A stretch of 64,000 bases of DNA from Helicobacter sp. (GCF_022770205.1 NZ_JALEIK010000019.1:62001-126000); one strand, 5' to 3'; positions 1-9,202 are shown, counted from the stretch's first letter. The notes: generated by a model not told the origin, from the sequence alone. Numbers and translations: made by a program.

Positions 1-2
1 GG

Positions 3-1019
3 AGTGTGAAGGATATTTTTAGGGTTTCAAATACGGGCGTTGTAACCAAAAGAGATAATTTGTGTATCCAAAAAACCAAAGAAAAAATGTGGGAAGCAAT
101 GCAAGATATTATTAATTTAGAAAAGCATATATTCTATAAAAAATACAAATTGCCACCTGATGTAAGGGATTGGCGTTATGAGTGGGCTAGACAAGATGTG
201 CTTAATAATAATGATAAAAGTAAGATTCAAAAAATCCATTATCGCCCTTTTGATATGAGATATATGTTTTATAGTGCTAAATCTAGGGGGTTTGTAGGGT
301 GGCCTGTTCCTATTGTTTCAGAGAAGTTTTTACAAGATTTTGAGAATGTGGGCTTGGTGTGTTATAGAAGATGTGGTGCAAATGGGCTGGATAATATTTT
401 TATCGCAAATGGCTTGATAGATTTGCATTTGGTAGGAAGTGGGAGCAATATTTTCCCTTTATATGATTTGAAAAAACAAGAAAATTTAAGCGTAGAATTT
501 AGAAAATTTATAGACAAACACTATAAAGAGCATTTTACCCCAGAGCAAATTCTAGGTTATATCTATGCGATTTTATTCCATAAAGAGTATAGAGAGAAAT
601 ATTTAGACTTTTTAAAAATCGATTTCCCAAAGATTCCTTTTGTAAAATCTAAAGAGAAATTTTTAGCCCTAAGCACGCTTGGAAATAGCCTTATAACCTT
701 GCATTTATTACAAGACAATGCGCTAGATTTTAGTATAGGTTGCCTAAGAAAGATAAGTAAGAAAGAGAGTCAAATCATAGAAAAATCCCATTATATGATG
801 GAATCTAAAAGGCTTTTTATTAATAATGATTTGTATTTTGATAATGTGGATTGTAGTGTATGGGAGTATAAAATCGGTGGCTATGCTGTGCTAGATAAAT
901 ACCTAAAATCTCACAAAGGAGAAGCCATAGATTACATATATTTTCAAAAGATAATCCAAACGCTACATAAAAGCCTAGAGTTAGAATCTAAAATCACAGA
1001 AATTGAGATAAAGGATTAA
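3..1019 (+). CDS. Type IIG restriction-modification enzyme, C-terminal part (cut by window edge)
   Basis: The reading frame is open to the left edge, so the GTG at base 6 is probably internal and most of the gene lies outside the window. The visible part matches the C-terminal target-recognition half of type IIG enzymes, which carry nuclease, methylase and recognition domains in one chain. The best evidence is its likeness to the complete enzyme at 35545-38769: HYRPFDMRYMFYSAKSRGF (about residues 79-97 of the track ORF) corresponds to AYRPFDVRYTFFSGKSRGF there, and both end with a similar IGGY-K helical tail. No methylase motif is visible here because it would lie upstream. It sits 35 bp before another DNA methylase and forms part of a restriction cluster. 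Whether the missing part is intact is unknown. Confidence 0.75.
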   Translation, partial: SVKDIFRVSNTGVVTKRDNLCIQKTKEKMWEAMQDIINLEKHIFYKKYKLPPDVRDWRYEWARQDVLNNNDKSKIQKIHYRPFDMRYMFYSAKSRGFVGWPVPIVSEKFLQDFENVGLVCYRRCGANGLDNIFIANGLIDLHLVGSGSNIFPLYDLKKQENLSVEFRKFIDKHYKEHFTPEQILGYIYAILFHKEYREKYLDFLKIDFPKIPFVKSKEKFLALSTLGNSLITLHLLQDNALDFSIGCLRKISKKESQIIEKSHYMMESKRLFINNDLYFDNVDCSVWEYKIGGYAVLDKYLKSHKGEAIDYIYFQKIIQTLHKSLELESKITEIEIKD

Positions 1020-1053
1020 AATGCAAGAAAGTTTGGGGAATTGAGGTAGCTTT

Positions 1054-2040
1054 ATGACACAGCAAGATTTATTTTATTATGATGTTTTTACGGAAGAATA
1101 TTCAACCTCTTTCACTAAAGCTTTGTTTCTACAAAAGCTCAAAAGCAAAAATCTTACTTATAAACGCTACACAAAAAGCCCTTTGCGTTATGGTGGAGGC
1201 AAGTCTTTAGCGGTGGGATTAATTTTAGAGCAAATTCCTAATGATATAAAGAGACTTATTAGCCCATTTATTGGCGGTGGGAGCGTGGAAGTAGCAGCAG
1301 CTTTAGAGCTTGATATTGAAGTTTTAGCTTTTGATATATTTGATATTTTGGTGAATTTTTGGCAAGTTTTATGTAAGGATTCTAACGCACTTTATAATGA
1401 GCTTTTAAAGCTAGAACCCACAAAAGAAAATTATGCAAAAATCAAAAACGAGCTGAGTTTATTTTGGAATGAAAGACATAAAAATCCTAACAATAAGCCC
1501 AAGATAGAGTTAGATTCTCTAACTCTTGCAAGGGATTATTATTTTAATTTTAATCTAAGCTATGGACCTGGATTTTTAGGCTGGATGAGTAAAATCTATG
1601 AGGATAAAAGTCGCTATTTTAAAGCCTTAGAAAAAATTAGAGATTTTAAAACAGGCAATCTCAAAGTAGAAATGTCAAGTTTTGAAGTGGTATTTGAAAA
1701 ATATCCCACTGATTTTTTTTATTGCGACCCGCCGTATTTTTTGGAAGGGGATTCTAAAATGTTTAAAGGGATTTATCCTATGCGAAATTTCCCTATTCAT
1801 CACAATAGCTTTCATCACGAGCTTTTGAGCGAATGTCTTAAAAGCCATAAAGGCAAGTTTATTTTAAGTTATAATGATTGTAAGTTTGTGCGAGAAGCTT
1901 ATAAGGATTTTAAAATCTTAGAACCAAAATGGCAATACACAATGGGACAAGGCGAAACAAGAATAGGTAAAAATCGTGTAATGCGAGGCGATACAGACAA
2001 CACCAAACAAAGCCACGAACTTTTGATTATAAAGGAGTGA
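1054..2040 (+). CDS. D12-class adenine-specific DNA methyltransferase (Dam/DpnM-like)
   Basis: Predicted N6-adenine DNA methylase of the D12 class. The order of motifs fits: the AdoMet-binding start SPLRYGGGKS (about residues 42-51), PFIGGGSVE (about 71-79), then the catalytic DPPY in FFYCDPPYF (about 225-228). In DpnII/MboI-type systems a D12 methylase is paired with a second, beta-class methylase and a nuclease, which is the arrangement found here (next two genes). The recognition sequence cannot be read from the protein; the class includes enzymes for GATC but also others. It stops one base before the start of the next methylase, so the two are probably translationally coupled. The ATG follows the upstream type IIG gene by 35 bp. 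Confidence 0.85.
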   Translation: MTQQDLFYYDVFTEEYSTSFTKALFLQKLKSKNLTYKRYTKSPLRYGGGKSLAVGLILEQIPNDIKRLISPFIGGGSVEVAAALELDIEVLAFDIFDILVNFWQVLCKDSNALYNELLKLEPTKENYAKIKNELSLFWNERHKNPNNKPKIELDSLTLARDYYFNFNLSYGPGFLGWMSKIYEDKSRYFKALEKIRDFKTGNLKVEMSSFEVVFEKYPTDFFYCDPPYFLEGDSKMFKGIYPMRNFPIHHNSFHHELLSECLKSHKGKFILSYNDCKFVREAYKDFKILEPKWQYTMGQGETRIGKNRVMRGDTDNTKQSHELLIIKE

Positions 2041-2075
2041 AATGAAAATAGAGCAAGTCAAAACGGCATTTAAAA
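2026..2075 (+). repeat. 50-bp direct repeat, copy 1
   Basis: The 50 bases from ATTATAAAGGAGTG onward recur at 4062-4111 with a single mismatch (G versus A at repeat position 14). The repeat contains the ribosome binding site, the start codon and the first 11 codons (MKIEQVKTAFK) of the beta-class methylase. The copies lie 2,036 bp apart, start to start. Confidence 0.95.
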
Positions 2076-2968
2076 CCTTAAAAACCACATATCAATACAA
2101 TGATAATGTCATCGCACTTTTGGGCGATAGCTTGAAAATTTTAGATGATATAAAATCACAAAGTATAGATTTAATATTTGCTGACCCACCTTATGGTATT
2201 GGTAAGGATTTTGGAATCTCAAGGGATAGTTTTAAAAGTGCAAGTGATTATTTAGAATGGTGCAAAATTTGGATTGATTCTTGTATGCGAATTCTAAAGC
2301 CAAATGGGACGATGTATTTTATGAGCTCAACGCAATTTATGCCTTTTTTAGATTGTTATGTAAGTGAAAAATTTTTTGTGATTAACCGCCTTGTTTGGAG
2401 CTATGATTCTGCTGGGGTGCAACCAAAAAATAAATTTAGCTCAAGCTATGAGCCAATTTTAATGATAACGCACAGCAAAAATTCGCCTTATGTTTTTAAC
2501 ACAAGCGATATTTTAGTAGAAGCTAAAACTGGAGCAAAAAGAGGCTTAATAGATTATCGTAAAACACCGCCAAAGCCTTATAATAGCCTTAAGATTCCAA
2601 GCAATGTGTGGTATTTTAATCGTGTGCGATACAAAATGAATGAGTATGAAAATCACCCCACGCAAAAACCAGAATCTTTACTAAAACGCATTGTTTTAAC
2701 CTCAAGCAATAAGGGTGATATTGTGCTAGACCCATTTGCAGGAAGTTTTACTACTTGTAAGGTTGCTTTGGACTTAGGGCGCAAAACAATAGGTATAGAC
2801 AATAATGAAGATTTTTTTAAAATAGGACTTAGGAGATGCAATATTACACAAAGCTACAACAATGAAAGTTTAGAAAAAATAAAAGTAAGAAAAACAACCA
2901 ATAAAAGCAAAAAAGACCATTTGATAAATCAATATTTGTTTAAAAATGTGGTAGGAGACACACTATGA
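2042..2968 (+). CDS. Beta-class adenine/cytosine-N4 DNA methyltransferase (DpnA-like)
   Basis: The catalytic motif DPPYG lies near the N-terminus (about residues 48-52) and the AdoMet-binding motif LDPFAGSFTT near the C-terminus (about 228-238), the permuted beta-class order. HPTQKPESLLKRI, a common element of this family, precedes it. The DpnA-like layout suggests it protects the same site as the upstream D12 enzyme, perhaps on single-stranded or hemimethylated DNA, but that is inference. Its first 11 residues, MKIEQVKTAFK, are identical to those of the 199-aa protein at 4078, because both gene starts lie in a 50-bp direct repeat. The native N-terminus may therefore have been replaced when this gene arrived. 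It overlaps the following endonuclease gene by 4 bp. Confidence 0.85.
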   Translation: MKIEQVKTAFKTLKTTYQYNDNVIALLGDSLKILDDIKSQSIDLIFADPPYGIGKDFGISRDSFKSASDYLEWCKIWIDSCMRILKPNGTMYFMSSTQFMPFLDCYVSEKFFVINRLVWSYDSAGVQPKNKFSSSYEPILMITHSKNSPYVFNTSDILVEAKTGAKRGLIDYRKTPPKPYNSLKIPSNVWYFNRVRYKMNEYENHPTQKPESLLKRIVLTSSNKGDIVLDPFAGSFTTCKVALDLGRKTIGIDNNEDFFKIGLRRCNITQSYNNESLEKIKVRKTTNKSKKDHLINQYLFKNVVGDTL

Positions 2969-4038
2969 AAGATTTTATACGGGATATTTTGTTACGAAGT
3001 TTTGGGGCGGATTTTATAAAATTTTATGAGAAAAGCCCATTATTGCAATATCTCAACCTTAAAACTTCAGCTATCTATAGCAATACAAAAGCAAGGAGAA
3101 GCCTAGCCAATCTCTACGCGGTATATGCAATTTTATATTTTTATAAACAGGATTTTTACAAAAATAAAGAAACATATAAGGTATTTGAGGGGTATGAATA
3201 TACAAAACTTTTTAAATTTTATCGTTCTTTGTATGGGGGAGAAAAATTACAAAATCACGCTTTAAATTCAAGGGTTAATGGAGAATTTAAAAATAAGATT
3301 GTAAGAGAAAATGATAATGATTTAATTATTATAAATAATGGGAAATATTTTTTACATATACAATATTTATATGTTAATGATATAGATATTTCACATATTG
3401 CCTTAGAGATAATAGAGTCCTATATTAAACAGCTACAAGAAAAAGATTCTGCTCTAATATCACTTTTAGAATCCCTTTTACAGAGCGAAGACAATTTACA
3501 CAAAAAAGAAACTATAAAAAATCTACTACAAGAAGATTGTGAAGCAAGAATCTTTGAGATTATTTCCTATGCAATTCTTAAAAATCATTATAAGAATGAA
3601 AAAATTTATATTGGAAAAACTCTAAATTCCATAAAAGAGCAATATTTGGAGTTATACAAAACAGGACGAACAAATGCAAATGATGGAGGGATTGATTTTG
3701 TTATGCGTCCATTAGGACGATTTTTTCAAGTTACCGAAGTTAATCATTATGATAAATATCTATTAGATATTGATAAGGTTTTACATTTTCCTATCACTTT
3801 TGTAATTAAAACAAAGGATTCTAAAGATAAAATTTTGCAAGATTTTAAAAAATATATTTCTCAAAAATCTCAAGGTATGAAAGTGATACAAGAACGATAT
3901 AACAAGGCTATTGAAGAGATTATTACCATAAACGAACTTATCTTATGGCTTGAAAAACTAGACAATAACTCTATATATTTATTGATTAAAGATGTAGATT
4001 TATATTATAAGTTAGAATTAAATTTATTAAAACAATAA
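2965..4038 (+). CDS. Putative type II restriction endonuclease, PD-(D/E)XK-like
   Basis: No close family was recognised by eye, but position and motifs fit a restriction nuclease. It overlaps the upstream methylase by 4 bp. Its second half carries EARIFEIISYAIL (from about residue 193), then DGGIDFVMRPLGRFFQVTEV (from about 240). This resembles the E...GGxD...QxxE arrangement of Mrr-like and other PD-(D/E)XK nucleases, where the acidic residues bind metal. The first 180 residues are lysine- and tyrosine-rich and show no recognisable domain. Cutting specificity is unknown. The gene ends 23 bp before the second copy of the 50-bp repeat, so it could be the right-hand gene of an inserted methylase-nuclease cassette. 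Confidence 0.6.
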   Translation: MKDFIRDILLRSFGADFIKFYEKSPLLQYLNLKTSAIYSNTKARRSLANLYAVYAILYFYKQDFYKNKETYKVFEGYEYTKLFKFYRSLYGGEKLQNHALNSRVNGEFKNKIVRENDNDLIIINNGKYFLHIQYLYVNDIDISHIALEIIESYIKQLQEKDSALISLLESLLQSEDNLHKKETIKNLLQEDCEARIFEIISYAILKNHYKNEKIYIGKTLNSIKEQYLELYKTGRTNANDGGIDFVMRPLGRFFQVTEVNHYDKYLLDIDKVLHFPITFVIKTKDSKDKILQDFKKYISQKSQGMKVIQERYNKAIEEIITINELILWLEKLDNNSIYLLIKDVDLYYKLELNLLKQ

Positions 4039-4061
4039 AAATAAGTAATAGCAAACAAAGT

Positions 4062-4111
4062 ATTATAAAGGAGTAAAATGAAAATAGAGCAAGTCAAAAC
4101 GGCATTTAAAA
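4062..4111 (+). repeat. 50-bp direct repeat, copy 2
   Basis: Second copy of the repeat at 2026-2075. It supplies the ribosome binding site and first 11 codons of the 199-aa protein gene. The segment between the copies holds exactly one methylase and one putative nuclease, as expected for insertion with a long target duplication, or for recombination between two restriction loci. Confidence 0.95.
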
Positions 4112-4677
4112 TCGCTGATGTGGAATTTGTAAGCGGTAGCACAAAGCTTAATTTTAATTACTTAAAAGATTTAAAAGATGAAAATGGCAAGGCAATGCCA
4201 CAAAAAATTTTAAGCGAAAATGTAGCCAGAGTGTATCTCATCGTAGTAGATGGCGAGATTAAAAAAATTGGTGGAAGCCAAGCAATAGGGGGAATCAAAA
4301 GCACTTTAGAAATTTATAGAGACGGCGGAGTAAAAGGGCGTCCAAGCATTAGAAGTTTTGGCGTGTGGTATTTTCTCTATCATACGATTTTACAGGGTAA
4401 AAAAATAGAATTTTATATGATATACCAAGAGAATTTTGAAAAAGAAGTCAAAGGGTTGTTTGGCTTAAAAAAAGTCAAAAATGTTTCCATTTCTTATAAA
4501 TTTACAGAGCAGTGTTGTGTGGAAGATTATTTAAGTGTGGAAAGCGAACACCCAGAGTGGAATGTACAAGAACAAGGAGCAGACTGGCCATTTGAAATAA
4601 AAAACCAACACGCAGAACTTCAAGCTAACGCACAAAATAGAGAAAAGAAAATCAAACGCAAAGAAGTAAAAATGTAA
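4078..4677 (+). CDS. Unrecognised 199-aa protein of the restriction-modification cluster
   Basis: Not assigned to a family. The first 11 residues are shared with the methylase at 2042 through the direct repeat. The middle reads ARVYLIVVDGEIKKIGGSQA (about residues 50-69), which has a loose likeness to the start of GIY-YIG nuclease domains, followed by a beta-rich core (IEFYMIYQ) and a charged, lysine-rich tail. Its place directly after a methylase-nuclease pair, and its linkage to the D12 methylase if the inserted cassette is removed, make a restriction endonuclease role plausible but unproven. It could instead be a regulator or recognition subunit. The next gene, dapE, is unrelated and starts 30 bp downstream, so this is the last gene of the cluster. 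Confidence 0.6.
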   Translation: MKIEQVKTAFKIADVEFVSGSTKLNFNYLKDLKDENGKAMPQKILSENVARVYLIVVDGEIKKIGGSQAIGGIKSTLEIYRDGGVKGRPSIRSFGVWYFLYHTILQGKKIEFYMIYQENFEKEVKGLFGLKKVKNVSISYKFTEQCCVEDYLSVESEHPEWNVQEQGADWPFEIKNQHAELQANAQNREKKIKRKEVKM

Positions 4678-4707
4678 CTAAACTTTAAGATGATATAAAG
4701 GATTAAG

Positions 4708-5871
4708 ATGCAAGCCATAGAAGTTTTAAAACAACTGATTACTTACCCTAGCATTACGCCAAAAGAATGTGGGATTTATGCGTTTATTCGTGGGATTTTA
4801 CAAGAATTTAAGGTGTTAGAGTTTCACAAAAATGGTGTGAAAAATGTGTTTTTGTATAAGGATTTTTGTGAGCGTGAAGTGAAAGGCGAGAATGTGGAAT
4901 CCAAAAAGTTAGAATCCAAACGCACAAAATCCACGCATTTATGCTTTGCAGGGCACATTGATGTTGTGCCGCCTGGAGAGGGTTGGGAGAGTGAGCCTTT
5001 TGTGCCGCTGGAGAAAGATGGTTTTATTTATGGGCGTGGGGCACAGGATATGAAAGGGGGAGTGGCGGCTTTTATAAGTGCGATAAAGGAGTTTGTTGAT
5101 TCTGGGGCTAGGTTTAATGGAATCTTATCTGTGCTTTTAACAAGCGATGAGGAAGGCGAGGCGGTTTTTGGCACAAAGCACGCATTAAATGCGCTTAAAA
5201 AGCTTGATTTATTGCCCTGTGTTGCAGTGGTTGCAGAGCCTACTTGTGTGGAAAAATTTGGCGATATGATAAAAGTTGGTAGGCGTGGCTCCATTAATGG
5301 AAAGTTAATCATACAAGGCAAGCAAGGACACGCAGCATATCCTAGCAAATGCATTAATCCTGTGGAGTTAATTGCACCTGTGTTAAGCAAGATTGCGGGA
5401 TTTGATTTAGATAAAGGAAGCACGGAATTTGAGCCTAGTAAAATTGTGATTACTGATATACGCGGGGGAATGGAAGTTGTTAATGTAACGCCAAATGCTT
5501 TAAAGATTATGTTTAATGTGCGCAACTCCACAGCCACAAGTTTAGAGGATTTGCAAGGGTATTTAGAAAATCTTTTAAAAAAGATTCCACATTCTTTGGA
5601 ATTAAAACAGAGTTCTAAGCCTTTTTTGACAGATACAAAGAATAAAATTGTGACAAAAATGGTAGAAGTGTTGGAGGCGCAAAATGGCTTTGCGCCAATT
5701 TTAAGCACAAGCGGTGGCACAAGCGATGCGCGCTATTTTGCGGAGTTTGGAGTGGGCGTTGTAGAATGTGGCGTGTGTAATGATAGAATCCACTCGCTTA
5801 ATGAAAGAGTAAAAATTAGCGAAGTGGAAGCCTTGCAGAAGTGTTTTTTGGAGTTATTGCGGAGATTTTAA
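4708..5871 (+). CDS. dapE: Succinyl-diaminopimelate desuccinylase
   Basis: Hydrolyses N-succinyl-LL-diaminopimelate to LL-diaminopimelate and succinate in the lysine/peptidoglycan precursor pathway; cytoplasmic, di-zinc M20-family enzyme. Seen in the sequence: the metal ligand motif [12 protein letters not shown] (about residues 82-93), [10 protein letters not shown] with the bridging aspartate (about 110-119), the catalytic pair in SDEEGEA (about 146-152), VVAEPT (about 176-181) and a late [10 protein letters not shown] segment with the C-terminal ligands. The 387-aa length is close to the usual 375-380, with a small extra charged loop near residue 65 (ESKKLESK). The ATG has AAAGGA upstream. 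It marks the return to housekeeping genes after the restriction cluster. Confidence 0.95.
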   Translation: MQAIEVLKQLITYPSITPKECGIYAFIRGILQEFKVLEFHKNGVKNVFLYKDFCEREVKGENVESKKLESKRTKSTHLCFAGHIDVVPPGEGWESEPFVPLEKDGFIYGRGAQDMKGGVAAFISAIKEFVDSGARFNGILSVLLTSDEEGEAVFGTKHALNALKKLDLLPCVAVVAEPTCVEKFGDMIKVGRRGSINGKLIIQGKQGHAAYPSKCINPVELIAPVLSKIAGFDLDKGSTEFEPSKIVITDIRGGMEVVNVTPNALKIMFNVRNSTATSLEDLQGYLENLLKKIPHSLELKQSSKPFLTDTKNKIVTKMVEVLEAQNGFAPILSTSGGTSDARYFAEFGVGVVECGVCNDRIHSLNERVKISEVEALQKCFLELLRRF

Positions 5872-5948
5872 AAGTTAAAATTCAACTTGTATTTATATTT
5901 ATTTGCTAAAATCTTTACCATACAATTTAAAAATAGAGAGTCAATTTT

Positions 5949-6872
5949 ATGCAAAGTTTTGATGGTCAGAAAATAGAGTCTTTTATTAATAATCTTCAAA
6001 GTGCAGACAAGTGTTACACCTATGAATTTTCAGCCCCTGCTAGTTTTTTGTTAGAAGATTTGTTTGATGCGCTTAAGAGTCATTCTTTTCTTAACGCATT
6101 GGATGCTTTTGTGTGCACAGATTCTCCTTTAGGGAAGTTAAGGCATAGTCCTATTTTGGCAAGTTTGAAGCTACAAAATGCATTTGGAATTCCAAGCATT
6201 GCTACAATTTCTATGCGCGATAAAAATACGCTTGCATTGCAAAGTGAGTTGATTGGAATGAATAGTCTTGACTTGCGCCTTATTTTGGCTTTAACAGGAG
6301 ATCCCTTAAGGCTTGGTAATCAACCGCAAGCTAAGGGTGTTTTTGAAGGGAATAGTAGGCTTTTATTAAAAATTATTGCTGCTTTAAATGCTAATAAAGA
6401 CATTAATGGCAAGAGTTTAGGAGGTAATGCCAAAAGGATTTATCCCTTTTGTGTGTTAAATTCCTATACAAAAAGTAAAGAAGGTCTTTATCGTAAAATG
6501 CGTGAAAAGATTCAAAATGGTGCGCTAATGATTTTTACGCAACCTATTTATGATATTGGTGTTGCAGAAGAGCTTTTAGAGTGGTGCGCTAAGATTAATT
6601 TAGAACAGGGTGCACAATGCGTGCTTATGTTTGGCTTTTTTCCAATTCTTTCTTATAAAACTGCATTATTTTTGCACAACAAATTGCCCGGAGTTTTTGT
6701 GCCAAAAACTTGGCTTGATGCACTAGAAGTAGCGCAAAGACAAGGCGATGAAAAAGAAGTGGGCTTGCAAAAAAGTAAAGAATTGTTCCAAGGATTAAGT
6801 GTGTTGCAAAAAAGATTCCATTTTATGAGCGCAAACAAGCCTGAAATCATCGCAAGCATTTTAGAAGCTTAG
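5949..6872 (+). CDS. Methylenetetrahydrofolate reductase family protein (MetF-like)
   Basis: Looks like a MetF-type TIM-barrel flavoprotein, which reduces 5,10-methylenetetrahydrofolate to 5-methyltetrahydrofolate for methionine synthesis. Supporting segments are YTYEFSAP near the N-terminus, where MetF has its catalytic glutamate, LILALTGDPLRLG (about residues 109-121, the MetF L-x-GD flavin region), and GALMIFTQPIYD (about 187-198, like the ITQ-F-D motif). The 307-aa length fits the short bacterial form. Similarity to E. coli MetF is only moderate, so a related function such as a C1-carrier reductase subunit is possible. It stands alone between dapE and the YeiH-like gene, with short gaps on both sides. 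Confidence 0.7.
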   Translation: MQSFDGQKIESFINNLQSADKCYTYEFSAPASFLLEDLFDALKSHSFLNALDAFVCTDSPLGKLRHSPILASLKLQNAFGIPSIATISMRDKNTLALQSELIGMNSLDLRLILALTGDPLRLGNQPQAKGVFEGNSRLLLKIIAALNANKDINGKSLGGNAKRIYPFCVLNSYTKSKEGLYRKMREKIQNGALMIFTQPIYDIGVAEELLEWCAKINLEQGAQCVLMFGFFPILSYKTALFLHNKLPGVFVPKTWLDALEVAQRQGDEKEVGLQKSKELFQGLSVLQKRFHFMSANKPEIIASILEA

Positions 6873-6932
6873 AAAATTTATAAAAACTTTGCTACACTTT
6901 GTGCTTTTAGATTCCAATATTTAGGCGAGATT

Positions 6933-7967
6933 GTGCAAGCTCAAAAAACACAGAAATTTTTGTTAAAAAAGCAATTTTATAAGGATTATACTAACGGCTT
7001 TGTGCTTGTTTTGTTAGTGTCTTTTGCAAGTTATTATGTGAGTGCATTGCCTGTGGTGCAAAGCTTGCATTTATCGCCTTTGATTTTAAGTGTGCTTCTT
7101 GGAATTTTGGCTGCGCCTTTGTTTAGAGTTGCACAAAATAGCTGTGAAAAGGCTGTTGTCTTTAGTGCTAAAAAGCTTTTAAGGCTTGGGATTATTCTTT
7201 TTGGTTTTAATGTTACGCTTAGCAGTATTGTGTCTGTGGGATTAAATGGAATCCTTTTAAGTATTGTTGTGGTGGGGGTAATTTTGGTGCTTGGATATGT
7301 TGTTGGTGTGAAGTTTTTAAAGCTTGATAGAGAGATTGCAATTTTAGTCAGTGGTGGGAGTGCGATTTGTGGAGCGGCAGCGGTTTTGGCTTTAGAATCG
7401 TCTATTAAATCTAAGCCTTATAAGGGCGTGATTGCTGTTGGGATGGTTGTGCTTTTTGGACTTTTGGGAATGTTTTTGTATCCCTTAGTTTATGCAGTTG
7501 GGATTTTACCTTTTTCACAGGCTGAAATGGGTTATTTTATCGGACTTACATTGCACGAGTTGGCAAATGTTGTGGGTGCTGGAGGAGCAATTTCTCACCA
7601 AACACAAGAAATCGCATTGATTGTCAAAATGATTCGTGTGATTTTGCTAGTGGCGGTTTTGCTTATTGTGCCTTATTTTTTTATGCAAGAGAAAGAGGGA
7701 AATTGCAAAAGATTGCACATTCCTTGGTTTGCATTTTGGTTTTTAGGTGTTGTTATTGTGCATTCTTTTGTGCAGTTGCCAGAGAAGATTGTGGAAGTCT
7801 TAAGATTTCTCTCTAATTTTTCGCTAGTTATGGCAATGAGTGCTTTAGGGCTTCAAGTGGATTTTAAGAAGTTATTAGAATGCGGTAGAAAAGCATTTGT
7901 GTTAGCCTTGATCTTATTTGGGATTCTAACTTTTGGAGGATTCTTGCTTGTGTATTATGGTGTTTAG
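6933..7967 (+). CDS. YeiH-family integral membrane protein (putative anion/sulfate exporter family)
   Basis: A 344-aa, strongly hydrophobic protein with about ten predicted membrane spans, matching the conserved UPF0324/YeiH family. Typical segments are LGIILFGFNVTLSSIVS (about residues 85-101), SGGSAICGAAAVLALE (about 139-154) and LTHELANVVGAGGAI-like text (LHELANVVGAGGAIS, about 209-223), followed by VKMIRVILLV. The family is annotated as a putative sulfate exporter, but the substrate is not established. The start is a GTG; no ATG lies close. It ends 17 bp before the ftsW start and is probably read from the same transcript. Confidence 0.8.
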   Translation: MQAQKTQKFLLKKQFYKDYTNGFVLVLLVSFASYYVSALPVVQSLHLSPLILSVLLGILAAPLFRVAQNSCEKAVVFSAKKLLRLGIILFGFNVTLSSIVSVGLNGILLSIVVVGVILVLGYVVGVKFLKLDREIAILVSGGSAICGAAAVLALESSIKSKPYKGVIAVGMVVLFGLLGMFLYPLVYAVGILPFSQAEMGYFIGLTLHELANVVGAGGAISHQTQEIALIVKMIRVILLVAVLLIVPYFFMQEKEGNCKRLHIPWFAFWFLGVVIVHSFVQLPEKIVEVLRFLSNFSLVMAMSALGLQVDFKKLLECGRKAFVLALILFGILTFGGFLLVYYGV

Positions 7968-7984
7968 AAAATTAGAGGGTGAAA

Positions 7985-9148
7985 ATGGTTGATCGTCCCT
8001 TGTTTATTATTAGTGTGAGTTTAATCACAATTAGCATTTTGTTTTCCTATTCTCTCTCGTCTTTTGCAATTTTGTATTATGATTATGGTGAGTTTCATTT
8101 TATGCTGCGTCAAAGCATTGCGGGGGTGTTGGGTGTGCTTTTGATGTGGGGAATTTCGCGCTGCAATGCAGATAATTTTGTGTTGCGCTTTGGGTTTATT
8201 TTATTTTTTGGCGGAATCTTTGTGATGTTTATTATGCACTTTTTACCAGAATCCTTAGCAACAAGTGCTGGTGGAGCAAAGCGTTGGATAAGATTGCCTT
8301 TTTTCTCACTTGCGCCTGTGGAATTTTTTAAAATCGGATTTGTAGCCTTTCTTGCGTGGAGCTTTTCGCGTAAATTCTCGCTTTTAGAACAAAAAAGCTT
8401 AAAAGAGGAATTTATTACATTTCTACCCTATGTTGTAGTTTTTTTAATCGCTGTGTATTTAATTGCAATTTTACAAAATGACTTAGGACAAATCGTGCTT
8501 TTAGGCACAACTTTGGCAATTATGATGATTTTTGCAGGTTCATCTTTTAAATTATTTTTATATCTTTTAAGTGCAGCTTTTGCCCTTTTTATTGTTGTGA
8601 TTATTACAAGCACGCATAGGATTGCTAGGATTAAGACTTGGTGGGCAGGGGCACAGGATTTGATTCTGTCTATTTTTCCACAATCTATTGCAAATTCCTT
8701 GCGTGTAGAAAATTTACCTGAACCTTATCAGATTCAACATTCTTTAAATGCGATTGTCAATGGTGGAATCTTAGGGGAAGGTTTAGGCAATGGATTAATT
8801 AAGCTTGGGTTTTTAAGCGAGGTGCATACGGATGTGATTTTAGCAGGAATTACAGAAGAGATTGGATTTTTGGGATTATTTTGCATTAGCTTGCTTTTTG
8901 TAGCCCTTATTTTTAGAATCTTGAAAATTGCAAATCGTTGTGCCAATAATGTGTATTATTTATTTTGTTCTGGTGTGGCAGTCATTTTGGGATTTTCTTT
9001 TTTAATTAATGCTTTTGGAATCTCTGGATTGATTCCTATTAAAGGGATTGCAGTGCCATTTTTAAGTTACGGAGGGAGCTCAATTCTTGCAACAAGTATT
9101 ATGGTGGGCATTGTGTTATCCATTAGCAAAAAAGCAAAAATGGCGTAA
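7985..9148 (+). CDS. ftsW: Cell division protein FtsW (SEDS peptidoglycan glycosyltransferase)
   Basis: A SEDS-family polytopic membrane protein with about ten spans. It polymerises lipid II glycan strands at the septum together with a class B penicillin-binding protein. FtsW-type signatures: SAGGAKRWIRLP (about residues 94-105), the large-loop segment YQIQHSLNAIVNGGILGEG, then LSEVHTDVILAGITEEIGF, and near the end IKGIAVPFLSYGGSS. The motifs favour FtsW over RodA. The track starts at a GTG (7979), but the ATG at 7985 has AGAGGG at a better distance and is chosen here. It is followed after 54 bp by pbp1A, giving a peptidoglycan-synthesis gene pair. Confidence 0.88.
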   Translation: MVDRPLFIISVSLITISILFSYSLSSFAILYYDYGEFHFMLRQSIAGVLGVLLMWGISRCNADNFVLRFGFILFFGGIFVMFIMHFLPESLATSAGGAKRWIRLPFFSLAPVEFFKIGFVAFLAWSFSRKFSLLEQKSLKEEFITFLPYVVVFLIAVYLIAILQNDLGQIVLLGTTLAIMMIFAGSSFKLFLYLLSAAFALFIVVIITSTHRIARIKTWWAGAQDLILSIFPQSIANSLRVENLPEPYQIQHSLNAIVNGGILGEGLGNGLIKLGFLSEVHTDVILAGITEEIGFLGLFCISLLFVALIFRILKIANRCANNVYYLFCSGVAVILGFSFLINAFGISGLIPIKGIAVPFLSYGGSSILATSIMVGIVLSISKKAKMA

Positions 9149-9202
9149 CATTTATTGATTCTGTGTTAGAATCCTAAGATTTTATTGATTAAAAGGGAAT
9201 TT

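Noticed and set aside
5028-5720. 230-aa minus-strand ORF opposite dapE
   Set aside because: It is antisense to a well-supported dapE, is rich in S, P and L from reverse-strand bias, and has no recognisable motif or ribosome binding site.
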